A DNA stretch of 64,000 nt from Immersiella caudata. Taxonomy: Eukaryota; Ascomycota; Sordariomycetes; Sordariales; Lasiosphaeriaceae. The stretch spans positions 1,550,001-1,614,000 of the forward strand of contig JAULSU010000006.1 of assembly GCA_030512335.1 (NCBI GenBank). Reading direction: 5' to 3'. Shown in pieces: positions 33,436 to 42,846 of the stretch (the stretch's first letter is position 1; each line of letters begins with the position of its first letter). Both the position numbers and the translations under genes were made by a program. The notes below the pieces were generated by a model, which saw only the letters and a program-made list of their open reading frames with translations, did no database searches and was not told where the DNA came from.

Positions 33436-33632
33436 CTGGGTGAGTGTTAGGTATTCAGACGGAATAAGGTGAGAAGGGGGGTGATGAAGCATGATCCTTT
33501 CGCTGGTATTATCCAGATCAAGTTCAAGGCCGTATAATCTCAGCCGCTCCCCGACTGCCGTTGCCGACCTCGCAAGAGGATGGCAGGCGGTGGTCGAGGA
33601 TTGGCACCGGCTCATGCGTTCAGATGGGTTAC
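33436..33632 (-). promoter_or_regulatory. predicted 5'-UTR intron of THI4 carrying the riboswitch
   Basis: On the minus strand a donor GTAACC (33632) lies just before the TPP aptamer, and an acceptor with branch (ACCTAACACTCACCCAG, ending 33436) lies 27 bp before the start codon. The aptamer therefore sits inside a spliceable leader, as in other fungal thiamine genes where TPP binding changes splice-site choice so that upstream ORFs block translation. The exact donor is inferred. Confidence 0.6.
33489..33617 (-). promoter_or_regulatory. TPP (thiamine pyrophosphate) riboswitch aptamer
   Basis: The minus strand shows the fixed TPP-aptamer pieces in order: 5' P1 arm GCATGA (33612-33617), an extended P3 stem as in fungi, the CTGAGA core (33538-33543), then GATCTGGATAATACCAGCG and AAAGGATCATGC closing P1 with TCATGC (33489-33494). 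The P1 arms pair perfectly over six bases. It binds thiamine pyrophosphate and represses THI4 when thiamine is plentiful. These are the most conserved bases of the class, so the call is firm. Confidence 0.95.
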
Positions 33633-34382
33633 CTCTGACGGTTTGTTTCTTGATACATTGATCACTCCTGAGGGAGAAAGATACCATGCTTGCGATCATG
33701 CGCGCGCAGGCACCCTCACGGGCCGCTGTTGCACTTCATCACGCCCCGTGCAGACCGAGTGTCGCGGTCGGCGTGAGGAGGAGACATTGTGTACCGTTGC
33801 TTGCTAGTGATGGTTAGTTGTTAGTCCTAGAGAGTGGGCTGGAGGGGGATGATATCTGCGCACGGTAGATGTTGACTGAGAGATGATCTGACGTCGAGTA
33901 TTGGGTTCAAGATGCAAGGCAACTGCGAGCAAAGAAGGGAGGAATTCGGTGCACCCGTGTCTCGGGAATCGAGGGATTTATAGTTTGGCTGCTCAAGCTG
34001 ACAGTGGAGTCGTGCCCTCCGATCCGGGACCCCGAACGGGCACAGGCTCCCAAAAAGATGCGATCGAGCTCGATCATCTGCCCTCGATTCAGGTTGTGCC
34101 CCCACACCAAAGCCACCCAGCCCGTTTGTATTACTACGCACATGAGGGGTTTGCATCTCCTCGCTCGGCTAATTGCGGTATGCGTGCGTAGTCTGCTCAG
34201 CGCTCTGCATATTCAGACCTTGGCGAGGAGAGATGTCACCCTTCTCCGCCGCCTTGGGCCGGTAGCGGCATCGGAGCCCCATGCACTTCCCCAAAACCGC
34301 CCGGCATCTTCGTTCTCGACCGGTGCTCGACCAACCCTCATGTTCTCTGCCACCGATAGTCGACCTTTCTCTGCAGCTGGTA
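33633..34382. other. upstream region of THI4 and left flank of the transposon
   Basis: This holds the THI4 promoter. At its right end (34338-34382) lie the last codons of the F-box gene that were separated from it by the transposon insertion. No other gene is seen. Confidence 0.5.
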
Positions 34383-34413
34383 GACGTTTGGACCCGCTAA
34401 CCGATCCACCCCC
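34383..34413 (+). repeat. left terminal inverted repeat of the Fot1-like element
   Basis: It begins GACGTTTGGACCC and shares 28 of 31 positions with the reverse complement of 36235-36265. The TA at 34381-34382 is one copy of the target duplication. Confidence 0.9.
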
Positions 34414-34504
34414 TAACCGACCATGGAAACAGGGGGTCACCCCATTGTAACACCAATGCCAAAAACATTCCCACACGGCCAAAAACAGTAGAAAATAATG
34501 TCTA

Positions 34505-36136
34505 TTACATCTCCTCTGCCTCGTGAAACCTATAGAGTACTTGAATAACCTCTTCTACGCGATCCTCGAGGTTGGAAGGCGGGTCCGCAGTCTTCTTCCG
34601 CTTCCTCCCTGTAGGGGGCTTCATCAAGGCCTCGTTCGCTTTAGCGATAGATTCCATACTTACAAACTTATCGTTTACAGGCTCCCTCACTCGCTTCTTC
34701 GTACAAGGCTTTTCAGCAGCGAGATCCACCTGTAGGCGCGCGATTTCCACTTCTAAAAGAGCCCTACAAGCGTTACCCTTATCTAAGGCCTTTCCTGCCT
34801 TAATTAGGAGGCTTTTAACGTTACAAGAGGAAGGTGATTACTGTTATAAGGTGTTATATAAACTGTTATAAATGTCACAGCTGCGTTAAAGCGTTTTTAA
34901 GAGGGTTGCTGACGTAATGGGGAGGTTTGTTAGTGTTAGGGAGCGGCTTAGGGGAGGGGGTGAGTCCCCGACTAACGCTTCGCGGTCCTCCAGTATCTAA
35001 GCGGGGTTAAATGGCCAGATCCCCGTCTTTTTAAATCCGCTACGTATATTCCTTACCATATAGCCTTAAATAAAGGCGTCTCTGTAGGCTAATAGCCATC
35101 GTTATTTGTTAAAGGGAGTGGTTATTTAACAGCCTGCCAGTAAGGCAGTCGCCTGGTAAAAGTACGTCTTAAGCGGGGAGAAAACGCTACGGTCGAAAGG
35201 CTAAGACTTATAAAAGGTGTAAAACGGCAGATATAAAAGTTAAACCTTATTTTAAAAGGCGGTAAAGATAAAGTTATTAGTGATGTAACTACTTACCTTG
35301 TTAAGAATAAAAAGTCTCCATTACACAGGGTTTTCTGGCCAAGTTTCTGGCAAATAAACTTCTTTTAACCACTTTAAGGCGATCCTTTCGTTAAAAAAGC
35401 CGGTAAAGGAGTATTTGTATTTCTAATTGTAAATAATCGGTTATTTCCGGAAGTAATCGGGGTATTACTAGCCCTATAAACTTACACCGGTAAACACTAT
35501 AATAAGTATAAGTCTCTAACCCTTAGCAGTAACCGCCTTAATAACAAAGACCCAGGTTATAACTTTTAAAGTTTACTTATATACCCTAGACGTCAGGGAG
35601 TCACTAATAACCTTACCACCCTTTATACTCTCCACCTCTTATATACCGTGCTCGTTAACGTTAAAGATATACTTCGGAGGGATGTTTTTACTATCAATCT
35701 GGAACTTCAGGCGGTAAAAAAAGTTATCGTAGGCTTCCTTAGTACTGCCTTAGCGTCGTTTTTAATTAAGAGGGCGAGAGGATTTGACCTTAACGTTCTT
35801 GTAGCGGTTAAGAAAGCGGTCGACCCAGTGTTTACTAAGCAGGTGCGAGTCTCCTCCTTACGCGAGGATCTGTTACACCATTCTAGAGAGTTACGCCTTT
35901 ATAAGAGGCCTTACAGAAGCTTCTTCATTGCGAGCCCAATCCACTAAAAGAGTCTCCTCGGCTGGAGAAAGCCGCCGGTGCTGTAATTCGCGTTCGTTAC
36001 GGGTGGTCGCGCCATAGAGCCGGCCCCAAAGCGTGGCATACGGGACCTCGGTTTTTACTGTCGCTTCTCGTAAAGTTACGCCGTCATTGACTAAATCGAT
36101 TGCAGTCTGGATATCCTGCTCACGGAGCGTCGGCAT
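34505..36136 (-). pseudogene. inactivated pogo/Fot1-type transposase
   Basis: The N-terminus at 36136 ('MPTLREQDIQTAIDLVNDGV') is a psq-type helix-turn-helix, followed by the start of a CENP-B-like HTH ('RRLSPAEETLLVDWARNEEA'). The frame then hits TAA where Gln codons are expected, three times within about 13 codons, and continues as 'KHWVDRFLNRYKNVKVKSSR', the conserved DNA-binding end. The C-terminal piece at 34505-34750 is open ('EIARLQVDLAAEKPCTKKR'). CAA to TAA is the CpA to TpA change of RIP. The DDE centre is too mutated to read. The transposase cannot be made. Confidence 0.85.
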
Positions 36137-36234
36137 CTTGAATTTGGTGTAGATTGCGGCTAAATTAAAGGAGTTGTTGCTGTTGCGATGGGGGGAGCGC
36201 GACGCGGTGTTTGGGGGAAAATGATGATCGGCAT

Positions 36235-36265
36235 GGGGGTGGATCGGTTAGGGGGTCCAAGCTTC
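36235..36265 (-). repeat. right terminal inverted repeat of the Fot1-like element
   Basis: Read on the minus strand it begins GAAGCTTGGACCC. Its first G completes the stop codon of the neighbouring F-box gene. Confidence 0.9.
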
Positions 36266-37110
36266 TAGTAGACCTCCACAATCACCATGTCCGGATCGTG
36301 CGTCCGGTCTTTCAGAGACGACGCCTGATCCATGACCACTCTCGCAAAATCACGTCCGATAACCTTCCCTCGACAGGTCTCGAGCTGTGACGAGTAGTCC
36401 ACAGCTACTTTATATTTCAGCTCTTCAGGTTCCTGCGGCGACTGCGCCGAGTAACCAGTCACCCACACTTCTTTGAGATTTGGAAGCACCTCCTGAGAAT
36501 CTCCAGGCGGTAGGGCCAAAAGCTGTTCGCACATGAGATGCAGTTGGCAGCGAAGTGATCGCAACGAGGTCCGCATCAGCCGGTTGATTGCCTCGCACAA
36601 GTGGAAGCTCCTCGTGTTGGTTCGTAAAGCGGCGACACGCTGATTATCGTGGCTATATCTCCAATGTTTGGCGAATTCTAGCGTGTTGATGTGCAGCGTG
36701 GTCAAGTGCTGCGCCGAAAGAAGCAAACTGTGTACGGCGCCAAGCATGGGTACAAAGTCCCAGCTCTCGCCCAGATGGACGCGCAAACGGCGCAGCGCCG
36801 GGCTTGGGCTCTCGACGAGGCGATGGAGGGTGTAGAACGCGATGCGGGAATTCTCCAGCTCGTTGCCGCCGTCCAGATCGAGGTCCAGCGAGATGAGGAC
36901 GAATTTGATGCGCGCGATGACTTCGCCTGTGCAGGGCAAACGAAGAAGCGGTGGAGCTAGGTGGAGGTCGCGGAGCACTTCCAGCACGATGGTGTGCCAA
37001 CGTCGGCAGACTGTCATGCGGCCGACATCCTCAGCGAAAAACTCACACCCGAGCAGTTCGAAGATTGCGAAGAGAGTCTCGGCGGGCAGTTCAAGGAGAT
37101 GGAGCGACAT
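36265..37110 (-). CDS. F-box protein, 3' end altered by transposon insertion
   Basis: One frame of 281 residues from the ATG at 37110. The N-terminus is an F-box ('LHLLELPAETLFAIFELLGC', then 'VCRRWHTIVLEVL'), which would bind Skp1 and recruit targets to an SCF ubiquitin ligase. The middle is leucine-rich without clear repeats. The stop TAG consists of the TA target duplication plus the first G of the Fot1-like element. Without the element the frame would continue on the far side at 34380 for 14 codons to a TGA at 34338-34340, so the present protein lacks its natural last residues. It is divergent from the next F-box gene. Function may be retained because only the end is lost. Confidence 0.8.
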   Translation of the reverse strand: MSLHLLELPAETLFAIFELLGCEFFAEDVGRMTVCRRWHTIVLEVLRDLHLAPPLLRLPCTGEVIARIKFVLISLDLDLDGGNELENSRIAFYTLHRLVESPSPALRRLRVHLGESWDFVPMLGAVHSLLLSAQHLTTLHINTLEFAKHWRYSHDNQRVAALRTNTRSFHLCEAINRLMRTSLRSLRCQLHLMCEQLLALPPGDSQEVLPNLKEVWVTGYSAQSPQEPEELKYKVAVDYSSQLETCRGKVIGRDFARVVMDQASSLKDRTHDPDMVIVEVY

Positions 37111-37587
37111 CCTCGGTCACTCTGCGCTGTTCGCCTGTTGGCATGTTGCTGAGATCAGGCAAGGGCCTGCCTGCTGCTCGACATTTTGGGGGAATACCGA
37201 GCAGGGCCTTATCGAACAAATCAGACCGTCTTTGGTTCCTGCTTATCGATTGGTTGTTGCTGGTTTTTTGAGCTGAGGGCTAGGGTCCCGGAGGCCGGCA
37301 GGAATGCACCTGCGAATACCGGATGTTCGGTTTGCATCGTCAAGTCCTCGGAATCTGCCTGGTCACTGTATCCATTCGCGTCATCAATTCACGTCAGTCC
37401 AAATCCCCGCTGCGCCGCAAGAGAGGCGCGAAAGTGGAGTTTAGCCAAAGTACGTGTTTGTTCTTCCTTCAGCCCAACTCGTCTGTTCTCGCATTCCCCG
37501 CGCTACTCACAGAACTGGATCGCTTCGCTGCGCAAAATCACTAAACGCCAACCAAGACAACCACTGATCTCAGACACCACAGGCAAA
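37111..37587. promoter_or_regulatory. shared promoter region of two divergent F-box genes
   Basis: 477 bp separate the start codons of two F-box genes on opposite strands. The + frame stays open through part of it but with codon content unlike the gene, so the ATG at 37588, directly before the F-box, is taken as start. Confidence 0.5.
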
Positions 37588-39033
37588 ATGAACGCGCCGC
37601 ATGCGATCGCACTCCCAAATGAGATTCTCCTCGCAGTCATTGAAGCTGCTTACGAGCCCGCACTTGTGTGGGAAGCCGATGAGCCCGCCGACCCCGATCC
37701 AGCAAATCAGTACCTTGTCCTCAAGGCCATTTGCAATCTTTGTCTCGTGTCGCGATGGTTTCGGTCCGCGGCGCAGCCAATCATGTACCGCGAGTTTTCA
37801 CTCGGATACGGACAGAACTGGCGACCCGCGCCGTGGGGTTCGTGGGTTGGCCGATGGGCTGCGCTCGTCACCACGCTCGCCGCCAGACCCGATCTGGCCG
37901 GCCAGCTGAGACGGGCCTACATCCACCGCAGCCTCATCGACGCCGTCAATGAAGAAGAGTTCGCTACAGGTGTTGAACATGCCAAGCGCGCTCTCAGCAT
38001 CACTTTGCCTGACGATCAGCTCCCTTGGGACAAGTCCGAGCTTCTCCACTTTCTCACCCTTTCTCTCATGCCGAACCTCGAGCATCTCGCCATGCAGCCA
38101 CCAAATGGGAACGCCGACACCCTTGGGATGGCCGACTGGGTGACGCTGGATTTGGGTCCCAAAACGGGATTTCGGAAACTGAGGAGCGCCGAGTTCATCA
38201 GTTTTGGCTCCTCTTGGTCGTTCCATCCCGTCAGATCCAGCTCTGCTGGGAAGTGGGAGCTACCGAAATTGACGTTGCGAAGAGAATTCTCAGCGCCCCA
38301 TGTCCACACCGTCGTGACTGGAGTGAAGGACCTCCGCATCGTTGAAGCGCACGTCAGCGCCGAAACGATCAGCGAACTGCTTGGACCGCTTCCAGGAAGC
38401 CAGCCCTTCACCGCCGACTTGAACAGGTTTTATTTTGCTTCGACACCAGAAGAAGACCCCTTTACGTTCAACCGCGCAATCCACTTCTCGTCTCACCAAC
38501 TTATTTCCGCCCTATCCGTTCACCGCGGGACGCTCCGGCATCTCCATTTGGATATGAGTCAGGTATCAAACTTTTTCGAAGACTCCGAAATTATCACTCT
38601 TGAGGACCTGCCTGTGCTCGAAACCCTAGCCATCAGCCCCGGCTGCATCGACAGGTCTGGCAACAAACCCAACGAGTGGCTCTCTCGGCTATTGCCACCA
38701 TCCTTGAGACGTCTGTCCATACTCCGAGACTGGTTCCTCGTCCCCGAGCCAACCCTGGCCAGTCTCTGCGACGCAATCCGCAGTGGTCGTTTTCCCCAGC
38801 TTAAGGAAATCAGGTGTAGCGCCTCTACTTACAAGCACTACAAGTCTGGTATTCAACGTATCCCGTCGAAGACACTGAAACATCTCGAGAGGGCATTTGG
38901 CGAAGTGGGGGTGAAGTTTGGAACCATCAGCGAGCGGAATGCCCGTTGGCTCCAGCTTCGGTTGGATCGGATTGTGGAAGACCTGGAGAGAGGGCCACCC
39001 CCTTCGTTTGAGGACGAAGACGACGATATCTGA
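37588..39033 (+). CDS. F-box / leucine-rich protein
   Basis: A single exon of 481 residues. The N-terminus 'HAIALPNEILLAVIEAAYEP' with 'LVSRWFRSAAQPIMYREFSL' is an F-box, and the rest has spaced leucine-rich segments ('NLEHLAMQPP', 'GTLRHLHLDM', 'LPVLETLAIS', 'LRRLSILRDW') and an acidic end. It would act as a substrate adaptor of an SCF ubiquitin ligase; the substrate is unknown. It is divergent from another F-box gene, but the two proteins are not obviously similar beyond the F-box. Confidence 0.8.
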   Translation: MNAPHAIALPNEILLAVIEAAYEPALVWEADEPADPDPANQYLVLKAICNLCLVSRWFRSAAQPIMYREFSLGYGQNWRPAPWGSWVGRWAALVTTLAARPDLAGQLRRAYIHRSLIDAVNEEEFATGVEHAKRALSITLPDDQLPWDKSELLHFLTLSLMPNLEHLAMQPPNGNADTLGMADWVTLDLGPKTGFRKLRSAEFISFGSSWSFHPVRSSSAGKWELPKLTLRREFSAPHVHTVVTGVKDLRIVEAHVSAETISELLGPLPGSQPFTADLNRFYFASTPEEDPFTFNRAIHFSSHQLISALSVHRGTLRHLHLDMSQVSNFFEDSEIITLEDLPVLETLAISPGCIDRSGNKPNEWLSRLLPPSLRRLSILRDWFLVPEPTLASLCDAIRSGRFPQLKEIRCSASTYKHYKSGIQRIPSKTLKHLERAFGEVGVKFGTISERNARWLQLRLDRIVEDLERGPPPSFEDEDDDI

Positions 39034-39154
39034 TTCCGAGTTGGAAAGGCTATTTCTTACGGTCATGGTCTCTATATGTATCTCTGAAAGAAATGCGGGT
39101 TCCCATTATAGGGAGTCAAGACTCCTAGAGCTACCGATGCAGACATCTCAACCG

Positions 39155-41116
39155 TTACCTGAGTATAAACTTCTGCGGCTCTAGACGACACCTACCGTCA
39201 ACAACATTCAACACATGGGCGCCCCCAATATAGGTGAAGCGACCATGCTCCAGCGCCGTCAGGACAACAGCGTACTTGTAGCTCGGCAGCACGGCGATGT
39301 AGTCCCCGGGTCGGCTGGCCTCGGGCACCAAGGCAAGATGGCCCTCGTGGGTGAAACAGATCCTATGCTCCTGCGGCACGAGCTCGATGATCCTGGTCTC
39401 GGTCACCGCGTCCCAGTCCGGACCCGACATGGGTGGTCCACCAGGGGCGTCGTACTTCTCGAGCAGCTCCAGGAGGCGCAGGTACGACGCCGCGGTGGGA
39501 TGCTTGTGGACGAGACTGAAAGCCAGCGCGGCAAGCCGGGTGAAGGCATCGACGCGATCGAGGGGGTCCGGGTAGTGACGGGTATGGGTCGTGTAAGCAA
39601 GACGTCTGGTGTCGCGGTGCCATGCCAGGATGGCGCGGACGTGGGCGGCGTCGTCTTGCTGTTTGGTGAGCACCGGAGCGATGCTGGCGATGCGGCCGAC
39701 TAGGGCGCCCTTTAGCGCGAGCTCGAAGAGGCCGAGGCGGTACCCGATGCGAGGGCGCTGCGTGGTGGCCTGCACGCTGTCGAGGAATAGGGTACCGGCC
39801 ACGGGATTGTGCGCCACGTGGTCGATTTGGTCGATGATGGACTGGCCGACGGCGTTGAAGAAGTTTCCGACAAAGGGCAGTCGTAGCGGGGTGACCGGTG
39901 ACCAGGTGATGCGGTAGCGCCTTGGTGCCGTCCAGTCGGGCACCCACGAGGGCAGGTCTGGGTGCTTCTGGTTGTGGCGACCGGAAGCCTCGACGACCTC
40001 CAAGGCGCTGTTCAGGCCCTTGAGGACGTGGCTTGTCGCGAAGCGAGTGTACACGGTCGGCACGCTGGCTTTGTAGTCGGGCACCGCGTCGAGGCGCAAC
40101 GGCTCGAGCATGGCGAAGATGCGGTCACGGTCGTCAGTGGCGCCGAACGCTCGCATCCAGTCCATGGCCTCTAGCGACTTGTTACCGGAATAGACGGATC
40201 CGGCTTGCTGGTGCTGGTGATCGTACGCCTGTGTCATCCACGCCCAAGCACCCAGCACCCTCGACCTCGTCCGGAAGGCATCTTGATTGCGGCTCAGTTC
40301 GGTTTTTGGCATGTGGTCTACTCCCGACGACAGGAAGTGGTGAGAATGGCGCAGGGGAAGGCCTTCGTACTCGTTCAGGCCGACTACGAAGGAAGCTTGC
40401 TTGGCGAGCAGCGTCTCTTGCACCACCCAGACGCGCTTGAACCACGGGTAGTCATATATCCCCATCCAGGCCTCGAGAGCATCGCGGCCCAAGCGCAACC
40501 CGGGTATCAATTTCGGGTCCCGGCCCTCGGCTTCGGCCTCGCGGCATTGCTGAATGAAGCGTAACGCTTCGGGGAGGCACTTCAAGGCCGCAAGAGACGT
40601 CTCGTTCTCCTCTCCGAGATATATGACCACCTTGGAGGCTCGCGAGTAGATCTGGGCCATGCTGCGGACCTGCTCTCCGCGCTCTCCCAAGTCCTCCTGG
40701 TTGATGGACAGCTGATCGATCCATACCGTGAGGTGTCCGAGGTGTCTCAGCATGCGCATGGCCAGCAGCAGATTGCGTGTGATCTTCTTGCGGTACCGAT
40801 CCGAAAAGGTTATTTCGTGCAAGACCTCATCTTCGGGACGGGAAGCACGCCATGTGTACGAGAGCGCGACGTACTCGGGCACCTCGGCGTCGTCAGACAG
40901 GGAGACGACGTGGAAAGTCAGCTCCAGGGGGTCGTCAACACGCTCCGACTTGGCGATGCGCAGCAACCGGATCTTGGTAGCGGTCTTGTCCTCCAACGAT
41001 GCTGTTCTGTACAGCGCATTGAAGTCATCAAATTCTTCGTCCTCTTTCTCGTCACGCATGACCCAGTCATCTCGCAACGCTGACCCTGAGGGTGACGTCC
41101 CCCGATCTTCTTCCAT
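39155..41116 (-). CDS. HET-domain (heterokaryon incompatibility) protein
   Basis: A single exon of 653 residues. The HET blocks are complete: 'VPEYVALSYTWRA' (about residue 82), 'LTVWIDQLSINQEDLGERGE' with 'IYSRASKVVIYLGE' (about 128-170) and 'YPWFKRVWVVQETLLAK' (about 225). The C-terminal half has no known domain. Such proteins mediate programmed cell death in non-self recognition after hyphal fusion. A small unknown gene (41663-42064) lies upstream on the same strand. No frame damage is seen, so the gene is likely functional. Confidence 0.93.
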   Translation of the reverse strand: MEEDRGTSPSGSALRDDWVMRDEKEDEEFDDFNALYRTASLEDKTATKIRLLRIAKSERVDDPLELTFHVVSLSDDAEVPEYVALSYTWRASRPEDEVLHEITFSDRYRKKITRNLLLAMRMLRHLGHLTVWIDQLSINQEDLGERGEQVRSMAQIYSRASKVVIYLGEENETSLAALKCLPEALRFIQQCREAEAEGRDPKLIPGLRLGRDALEAWMGIYDYPWFKRVWVVQETLLAKQASFVVGLNEYEGLPLRHSHHFLSSGVDHMPKTELSRNQDAFRTRSRVLGAWAWMTQAYDHQHQQAGSVYSGNKSLEAMDWMRAFGATDDRDRIFAMLEPLRLDAVPDYKASVPTVYTRFATSHVLKGLNSALEVVEASGRHNQKHPDLPSWVPDWTAPRRYRITWSPVTPLRLPFVGNFFNAVGQSIIDQIDHVAHNPVAGTLFLDSVQATTQRPRIGYRLGLFELALKGALVGRIASIAPVLTKQQDDAAHVRAILAWHRDTRRLAYTTHTRHYPDPLDRVDAFTRLAALAFSLVHKHPTAASYLRLLELLEKYDAPGGPPMSGPDWDAVTETRIIELVPQEHRICFTHEGHLALVPEASRPGDYIAVLPSYKYAVVLTALEHGRFTYIGGAHVLNVVDGRCRLEPQKFILR

Positions 41117-41662
41117 CTTTGCAAGACAGGTCCAATGCTTGCCGGCAAGATAAAAAACTGGGGCCGTCTTTAAGTAGGTGGAGATGTTTCGGGGCGTTTA
41201 GTTTATTATGGATTACGCGATCGGTCGCACGAAAAGCCAGGAAAACGGGGTTGTTGAGCTTCCCAGCTAATTTTCAGGCACCAGCAGTTGACTGTTACCC
41301 CTCTTTCTGCCTGTGCAACGTTACATCCGCGGGGGTCTGCGCACAGAGTGAGCGACTCTCAAAAGGCTGCCCCCCCCCCCGCGATCAACTCGACCTCCAA
41401 GAGCCCGGCGTGCATGGGCGCGAGGTGTAGTATCTGTTGTATGAGACGAATTTGGGCACAAAGACCTTTTTTATACAGTATTTGCTCAGGTTTGCTCAGA
41501 CCAAGTACCATCTTCGGCACGCTGCGCCGCAACATGCTGAACTGCTTCAACTCTTGGCGGGTAGGCCTGGAGCGTCCTCTACCTATGCATAAGAGTAAAC
41601 CTCCTACTTTCTCGTCATAGGGAACGGAGATCACAGCCACTTGTCTCGACTTGGCGTGTCAT
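41117..41662. other. intergenic region upstream of the HET gene
   Basis: It holds the HET promoter and a run of 10 C at about 41,371-41,380. A 93-residue minus ORF (41359-41640) has no domain and is not counted. Confidence 0.45.
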
Positions 41663-42064
41663 TCACTTCCATTCAACATAGCCTCCACCTTCGCCTGATC
41701 TCTTGCCACCCGTAAACGCCCAGTTTATATAGCCTCCATCCTCGTGTGTATGGTCGATCCAACCAGTGCTGAAGATCCATACGCCAAAGGTACAAGCGTC
41801 AAAGCCCTGCGTCCAGTGAAAGTTGCCAAACCAGTAGCTCTCTGCAAAAGCCTTGTTGCACCTTTGAGCTTGGGAAAGATTGAGGATGAGAATGTTCAAG
41901 TGGCCTTTGCGTTGTTGTTGAAGCTGGGAATCGAGTGTCCACAACACACTTTGCACCGTCTCTGCGCGGCCCGGCTGCTGACAACTCTTGATGATGTCAT
42001 TGATGTCGATGTTGATGTTGATGTTCAAGTTCATGTTGGCTTGAACCATGGTATCGGAAGACAT
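41663..42064 (-). CDS. small aromatic/Gly-rich protein of unknown function
   Basis: A 133-residue frame. An Asn/Ile-rich N-terminus ('NLNININIDINDIIKSC') precedes a helical part and a C-terminal half rich in Trp, Phe and Gly ('FGVWIFSTGWIDHTHEDGGY', 'INWAFTGGKRSGEGGGYVEW'). There is no signal peptide. The 'GGYINWAFTG' end recalls small conserved fungal proteins without known function, but I cannot name a family. It lies about 550 bp upstream of a HET gene on the same strand. Confidence 0.42.
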   Translation of the reverse strand: MSSDTMVQANMNLNININIDINDIIKSCQQPGRAETVQSVLWTLDSQLQQQRKGHLNILILNLSQAQRCNKAFAESYWFGNFHWTQGFDACTFGVWIFSTGWIDHTHEDGGYINWAFTGGKRSGEGGGYVEWK

Positions 42065-42846
42065 CTTGGCGTAAACTTGTCATGTAAGCTGGTATACAAT
42101 ACGACGGAGAGAGGAGGTGGGCAAGTAAGCATGAGCTTCAGATACTTGTGAGTTTTGTGGGAGATGATGGTGATGCATTCATGTAGGGAAATGTACGTAC
42201 GGGGAGTCAAAATTTGTCCAAGGTGCAGGGTATCTTGGGTAGGTATTGGTGATGACAAAAGACTGAACTCTGCCTTCTTCTCCACATCCTGGGGGGAGGC
42301 AGTCCTTCTTATGCACAGATTCCGCCCATTTTGCTGCCAGTAGCGGCACTCTCCATATTGGGCGGCCTCTATTCGGTGTGACTCGCAATCAAGCCAGCCC
42401 ACGTATGTACTTGTGCACTTTCTCAGCCCCTTCGCTAGCTGCTGCCCCTTTAGTCGCGTGGCTGATCATCGCCCCCACGAGATTTCCCCTCCTTTCTCAG
42501 AATGCTTTGGTAAGGCTGAGTTCGGGCGCAAAGGTGCCTGGTGGGAGGGTGGCTGGCCGTATTGATTACCCACCAGCGTTTGGCTCACCATGTGGCAAAT
42601 TTCGTAGCGCATAGGCGCCCTACTTTGGGGCAAATGCTAACAAATTTAGGTAGGTGGCGAGAGGATGGCCCTAGATTTCTCGTCCCAGAGTTTCCCTACC
42701 TCCGAAGCGCGGCGTAAGGCTGTGGCCAGCGCGTTCTAGTCCCCGGAGCCGTCCGCGTGCCAAGCTACGGTAGCGAGAATATAATAACACGCAGCCCCGT
42801 CAATATTCTTATGTCTCCCCTTCGATCAACCGCAATTACCTTGCCC
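42065..42846. other. intergenic region
   Basis: This lies between the small aromatic protein gene and the 3' end of the GH55 gene. No coding signal is seen. Confidence 0.45.

Larger units (their letters stand above)
34383..36265 (-). mobile_element. Fot1/pogo-like DNA transposon, 1,883 bp, RIP-mutated
   Basis: The element is bounded by 31-bp terminal inverted repeats (34383-34413 and 36235-36265, three mismatches) and flanked by TA on both sides (34381-34382 and 36266-36267), the target-site duplication of the Tc1/mariner-pogo superfamily. Its length matches Fot1 (about 1.9 kb). Inside, on the minus strand, lies a single transposase gene with an intact N-terminus and C-terminus but a centre full of stops and TA dinucleotides. 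It interrupts the 3' end of the F-box gene at 36265-37110. Confidence 0.9.
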
